The notes under the pieces are model-generated. The model saw only the letters and a program-made list of their open reading frames with translations. It made no database searches and was not told where the DNA came from. The position numbers and the translations under genes were made by a program. From Amphirosellinia nigrospora (Eukaryota > Ascomycota > Sordariomycetes > Xylariales > Xylariaceae): a DNA stretch of 64,000 nt. The stretch lies in assembly GCA_004123355.1 (NCBI GenBank), contig SCHM01000002.1, positions 7,661,569 through 7,725,568 on the forward strand, given 5' to 3'. This document shows, piece after piece, positions 59,438-64,000 of this stretch (its first letter is position 1; each line of letters begins with the position of its first letter).

Positions 59438-61118
59438 ACAAAGGAGTCGACAATATATTTTGTATTAATAACGTGCAATAGAGATATAAATTAGGTCTTT
59501 GGCTTTGGCCATGTCGAGGAGATTGATCACTATAATTAGTATCTACATTGTCTTCTTGACTATCAACCATATCGAGCAGTTTAGCTACCTTATGATGCAT
59601 GCCTCCCAGAGCTCTCTCCATAGGCCATTTCCCAGAAAGTTTCTCTACTTAGAGATTTTCGCATAGTCTTATAGCCTAGTCAAGTTTATGTTATAGATAA
59701 AAGCAATGTTGATTGCGGTTGAAAGTATATTAGGTCAAGAAGTTACCATAAATCCTGTGTAAAGGCGTAAGGCATCCGCGGTGTTTAGAAACAGGACTGC
59801 CCGCCGACTGTACAATAATTAAATAGCTGAATAGTACTCTCGTACACCTTCCATTTCATTAATTACCAACTTATTTAACAGTGAGACAGTCCTACTAGAT
59901 ATACTTCTTCTACTTATTATCTCCTTGTTATTGTTGTGGGCCTTCTATTCCGTTATTCATGCTCTATTAGGACATTGAATCGGCCCATGTGCTCCGAACC
60001 TCTGGCCTAGGAGATAATCTGGCTACTACACATCATAAGTTAGGCTTGTTGGCTCCGGTATTTAAAGAACTATGTAACTAGAACTCTGAGCAATGAATTG
60101 AAAAAAGATATAGAACCTTGTGCAGCGTGTAGCTAAGTTATGGTGTTTTATCCCTTTAGTCCCCCACCCTTTAAGATACGTAAATAACCCTTGATTCCTA
60201 TAAGCCCATTTTTCCTTAATGCCATTACGGTACCTTAATCATATTTTTAATGGTCTGGATACCTTGATGTTAAATTGACTATGAATAGTTTCAGCATTTG
60301 ACTTTAATGGCCTCCTGTTGGTGTTATGAATTTGCTTGATATGTTGTATTACAGCAGCGCTACCTAACTCTTGGCGCTATTGTCTTATAAGTCAAGAAGT
60401 TTTCCATAATTGTAGGAAATTTCACGTACAGGTTTCACACGGTCCAGCCCATATCACTCAGATCATTTTCGTGGGCTGAGACATAGGCATATTGGCTTAA
60501 TAAGCCATACCCCCGGCAAAGGTCTTAGAATTCGTCTATAAATTGACATGGGCGAGGTTACACTGAAGTCAGAATAAGGAAACCAGAGCCTCTAGAAACT
60601 CCCATAACATTATTAGCTGAATTAAACTCCAAATTCAAGGCAGTTGAACACAAGCCCTTGTCTTAATAGGAGTTCAGCATTTCTCTTTATTGCAAAATAC
60701 CATTTTGATATAGCTTCCAGTCATTGGGATATCAAGAAAACCAGCTTGCCAGTCTTTTCAAGCGCGGCTCCTGTTTTGTGCTTACGTGGGTGGTAATCGG
60801 CCAGATTGGATAATGGACTGCAACCCTGTTTAAACATTCGCCTCAGAGCTAGACTGGATCTGGCATGACTGCTTGGCGAAATTTCCGGCGATCAGCCAAC
60901 CAGGATCATCAGATCACTTATATATATGCGAATCCCTTGATTAGGAAGGTCACGGGGTTTATTGGGTATTATGATAGGGGGTCGCCTGCTTTACATTCGC
61001 CTTGCCATGCAATTAAAAGAGATCGATGATGCATTTCTCTCTGAGAAGGCTTCTTGCCTTCCTGCCCCGACAACGTAAAGAGGGATAGTGAAAGGCCGCT
61101 CTGCGACTCTTTGTGACG
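59438..61118. other. Intergenic, nothing recognised
   Basis: About 1.7 kb, AT-richer than the gene space, with no open frame of note. TTATATATATGCG at about 60,917 may belong to the esterase promoter. Confidence 0.4.
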
Positions 61119-62324
61119 ATGCAGCTTCTTTACTTTATCTCAGTCCTGGCTGCGTCGGTAGCCCCGGCTCTTGCTGTGCCCGTGGCGGCACGTGCTACGA
61201 CGGGCTGTGGCAAATTTCATCTGCCCGGCCTCACGACGTATCATGGCTTGACCAGTAGTGGACGAGATAGAAAATACTCAATCCATCTGCCGGCGGGCTA
61301 TGATAGCACTAAGGCGTATCCGACTGTTCTTGGCTTCCACGGCTCAAGCAGCATCGGCCTGTTCTTCGAGGTCGACACTAAGATGAGCGAAAGCCGTTTC
61401 AGCGCGAATGTATGTGGTCACCCTTCAGAATTTTCAAGTTTAAGTAAAGGACTAACGACTTGTTATAGAAAATCATGGTGTATCCCGATGGCATAGGGGT
61501 AAGTCTTCTAGACTCATACACGACAGCGGACGGTGAAGAAAAGCTAACTTCGAACTAGGGCGCATGGGCTGGAGCGAACTACTCTCAGGTTTCCGTTACA
61601 GAAGATCTCCAGTTCGTTACTGACCTATTAACCGAGCTTCGGGCTGAGTACTGCGTCGATGATACCCGCATCTACGCGACTGGGTAAGTAACCCGGCTCT
61701 TCCGCAGCGATGTGTTTAGCATTCTCAAATCAGCAAAGTCATCTTCTCTAGGCTAACCTCACAAAATTAGGATTTCCAACGGCGGGGGTTCGTCAATGTG
61801 ATCGCGTGTAGCGATGTCGGCGCAGAATTCGCCGCTTTTGCGCCAGCATCCGGGGCTTACTATACCGACAACGCCGGTGTCGAGGGGTGCAAGCCGTCCC
61901 GAAGCCCGCTTCCAGTGCTGGAGATCCATGGTGGAGATGACCATAGCGTCTACTACGACGGCGGCGAGGGCGAGGGCGGCATTGAACCCGCTATCCCGAC
62001 GTGGTTGGGGTGGTGGGCGGAAAGGAACGCCTGCACGTCTTCGAATGTCGAGGACAGTTTTGATGGGGATGTGCACCATACGACGTGGACATGTGCCAAC
62101 ACTGAAGGTGTTCTGCAGCATTGGAAAGTTGATGACATGGGCAAGTCAATACGCATCTCACTATTCGTAGGGTTTCTACTGATATATGGCTAACATCAAT
62201 GATAGGGCACTGCTGGGCTTCGACCGAAATCAACTTCTCACAGATTTCTGTGCCTCAAGGTCCGACACACATCCAAGCGTCACAGATCATCATGGATTTC
62301 TTCGACCAGTTTACGAAGCCGTAA
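61119..62324 (+). CDS. Secreted CE1-type esterase, feruloyl esterase-like
   Basis: Alpha/beta-hydrolase of the family that removes ferulate from arabinoxylan or acts on related polyesters. Five exons: 61,119-61,409, 61,469-61,498, 61,559-61,683, 61,771-62,140 and 62,206-62,324. The introns are 59, 60, 87 and 65 nt, the last with a GC-AG donor (GCAAGT). The product is about 311 aa. It has a signal peptide (MQLLYFISVLAASVAPALA), GCGK and the Y-x-I-HLPAGYD region. LGFHGSSS, KIMVYPDG and the nucleophile motif GISNGG (Ser about 151) follow. VLEIHGGDDHSVYYDGGEG carries the acid residue, and GHCW carries the histidine. The end is FFDQFTKP without a binding module. One base is missing near 61,789 in the GGGGG-TT stretch after the nucleophile. 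I chose the ATG at 61,119 over the GTG six bases upstream because it starts the signal peptide. Confidence 0.85.
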
Positions 62325-63875
62325 AGTGTATATGTGCACTTAGGGATTTCTTATACTCAATATAGAACTCGAGCTTTTTTTTTTTTTTTTTTTAAACACT
62401 GGGGACCACAAATTGTGTATACCTTGTTGGATAGTAGAAAGGCCCTCGCCGGATGTCAATATCGGGTGTGTTTAATAGGCGCAGATACTTACAGTGCAAA
62501 TGAATTCTATTCCATTCAATTTGAGTTCTGTCAGGTATCTCTGAGCGCAAATGACATATTATCATTGAAACAAAGAGTCTGAACTTATTAATCTTAGCTC
62601 GCATAAAAAAAGCGACTATCGCGAGCTCTTCTACTGTAACAGTTCTTCGATGTGCTACGTCAGCGGATTGCGTTGTTAACTAAGGTAGGTAGAATATTCG
62701 CTAGCTTAGCATGTTTCAGCTCATTGCCCAGTGCCGAACCGCAGCTGACTGGGGGTCCAGAGGCCCCCAAATTGATTGGTTGGTAAGTGCTACTTCCGAG
62801 ACATTACGCACCCCGGCAAAGATCCAAAACGGCGCTTCGAGCCGTCTTTAATTGGACCGGTTGGAGGCTTGGCGCCGAGGGTGGGTCGTTGTTGAATGTG
62901 CCGGCGCTTCGTCGATGTGGAAACAACTGGCCATCGCCGGTGAGATGGTAAACTCGGGGGAAGTATGTGGAGTATGCGAACGTATTGTTTCACCGACTAC
63001 AATTTTTTCGTGAGTTTTACTCTGTCTAGTTGCACGTGTACAAGGGGAACGCCAGCGTGATTGATGCCGAGTTAAGGGTGTGTCGATGCAGAAAATGGCA
63101 TGTCATTGTTGAAGCAAAAACATAGCCACGGTCGGATATGATGGTTCCGAGCGAGATACTACCTGTCAGTCAATTGCCCAAATATCGATAATAGCCCTTG
63201 TACTGCTACCCTGGGAAACATAAACAGTATCGTACATGTAGTTTGACTCATCGCATGGGCCACGCCACGCCACGCCACGTCTAGGCAGCTCATGATGCCT
63301 TCAAACTTGGACCAATAGGTCACAACGACCAGTTGCCTATTTCTTTCTAGTTGTTAAAACAGAGATGCATCATCAACCAATATGAAATATGATACATAGT
63401 TATACAAGCTTCCCCTGGTCCACTGTTATACCGCATCTTGTACCAGCTGTAGGTGTACGACCAGTTCACAGCCAAGCTAAGTACAGGAATCCACCAACGC
63501 GCGTGCAAGGTAGCGTTTATTCGTTGCATCAATACCACATAATACCCAAGCTGTACCTACCCGAAACTCCAAGCCTTCTCGTCTGCACACTCTCTTCCTC
63601 TTCTTTCTCAGTACATGACTCTTTTTGTTTTTATTCTTGCGACTTAATTTCGAGGACGTGCTTTTTGATACCCTTTCATTTTTCGCCCTCCGGTTCAGGC
63701 ATATTTCATTTTCGACTAACCCAGGATCTTTGACTACACACCAGGTTCACAAAGCAATCTGTAACACCTTTCGAGACGAGTGCGGGCACTCCCGCGACCG
63801 AAGACAACTCACGGGAACGACCCCCAATCAATTTTTGAGGAATGATATTGTTGCCATCGTAAAATAGAAAAAAGA
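62325..63875. other. Intergenic, nothing recognised
   Basis: A run of about 19 T at 62,375-62,393, and a short CCACG repeat at about 63,260. The part from 63,540 on is pyrimidine-rich with CTCTTCCTCTTCTTTCTC near 63,590, a usual leader feature for the following gene. Confidence 0.4.
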
Positions 63876-64000
63876 ATGATCACCAGGAACATGAAGTTGG
63901 CGATATTGCTTCTCGCATCCTCGAGTTGCACGCATGCCGCTTGGCTGCGATGGTCTGTCAACCGCGAAGCAGTCCAACCCGCCCAGGAAACAGGTCGTAT
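63876..64000 (+). CDS. Start of a secreted protein, cut by the window end
   Basis: ATG at 63,876 opens a frame that runs to the last base. The N-terminus MITRNMKLAILLLASSSCTH followed by AAW is a clear signal peptide, with likely cleavage after HAA or CTHA. Only about 41 residues are visible, so the function cannot be told. The second methionine at residue 6 could be the true start. Confidence 0.5.
   Translation, partial: MITRNMKLAILLLASSSCTHAAWLRWSVNREAVQPAQETGR

Noticed and set aside
62375-62393. T19 run as the poly(A) end of a minus-strand retroposed copy
   Set aside because: No adjacent sequence looks like a SINE, LINE or processed gene and no target-site duplication is clear; a simple T tract is enough.

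Overview
The window is nuclear DNA of a filamentous ascomycete (Pezizomycotina). Genes carry short GT-AG introns of about 50-130 nt with CTAAC-type branch sites. Recognisable products include an AA9 lytic polysaccharide monooxygenase, a SepA/Bni1-type formin, HUS1, a GH76 Dcw1/Dfg5-type enzyme, AIM32 and CYC2. A large block shows the footprint of repeat-induced point mutation (RIP). The class is uncertain; the gene set would fit a plant-associated or saprotrophic Sordariomycete or a relative.

Region 1 (1 to about 18,890) is gene-free and extremely AT-rich. CpA and TpG are nearly absent, and the remaining cytosines sit mostly in GCT or CG contexts, as expected after RIP. It holds the fossil of one LTR retrotransposon (about 5,377-12,631), an array of about seven 88-bp units (14,340-14,990) and smaller repeats. 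The first 1.4 kb is mutated mainly on one strand. It is followed by an almost unmutated island with strong hairpins (1,440-1,690). The block ends at a 13-bp tandem array (18,893-18,955).

Region 2 (about 19,000-64,000) is ordinary gene space. In order it holds: AA9 LPMO (+, broken), NAD-dependent epimerase (+), a small unknown ORF (+), HUS1 (-), a doubtful ORF (+), a RING-H2 protein (-), a small membrane protein (-, intact), formin with GBD/FH3-FH1-FH2-DAD (+), GH76 GPI protein (-), C2H2 zinc-finger protein (-), ankyrin-repeat protein (-, intact), small multi-pass membrane protein (+), AIM32 (+), CYC2 (+), a conserved 99-aa protein (-, intact), an unknown ORF (-), two fungal proteins of unknown function (+,+), tRNA-Asn (+), a hotdog-fold thioesterase (+, intact), a secreted CE1-type esterase (+), and the start of a secreted protein (+, cut by the window end).

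Two things stand out. First, the tRNA-Asn(GUU) gene is split in the 5' strand of its anticodon stem by a 53-nt insert that looks like an mRNA intron (GTAAGT donor, TCTAAC branch-like site, TAG end). Removing it exactly restores a standard tRNA. Second, most of the longer conserved genes, including the formin and HUS1, carry one to six single-base indels, several of them in homopolymers. This points to uncorrected sequencing error more than to mass pseudogenisation, so the genes below are described as probably functional with the breaks noted.
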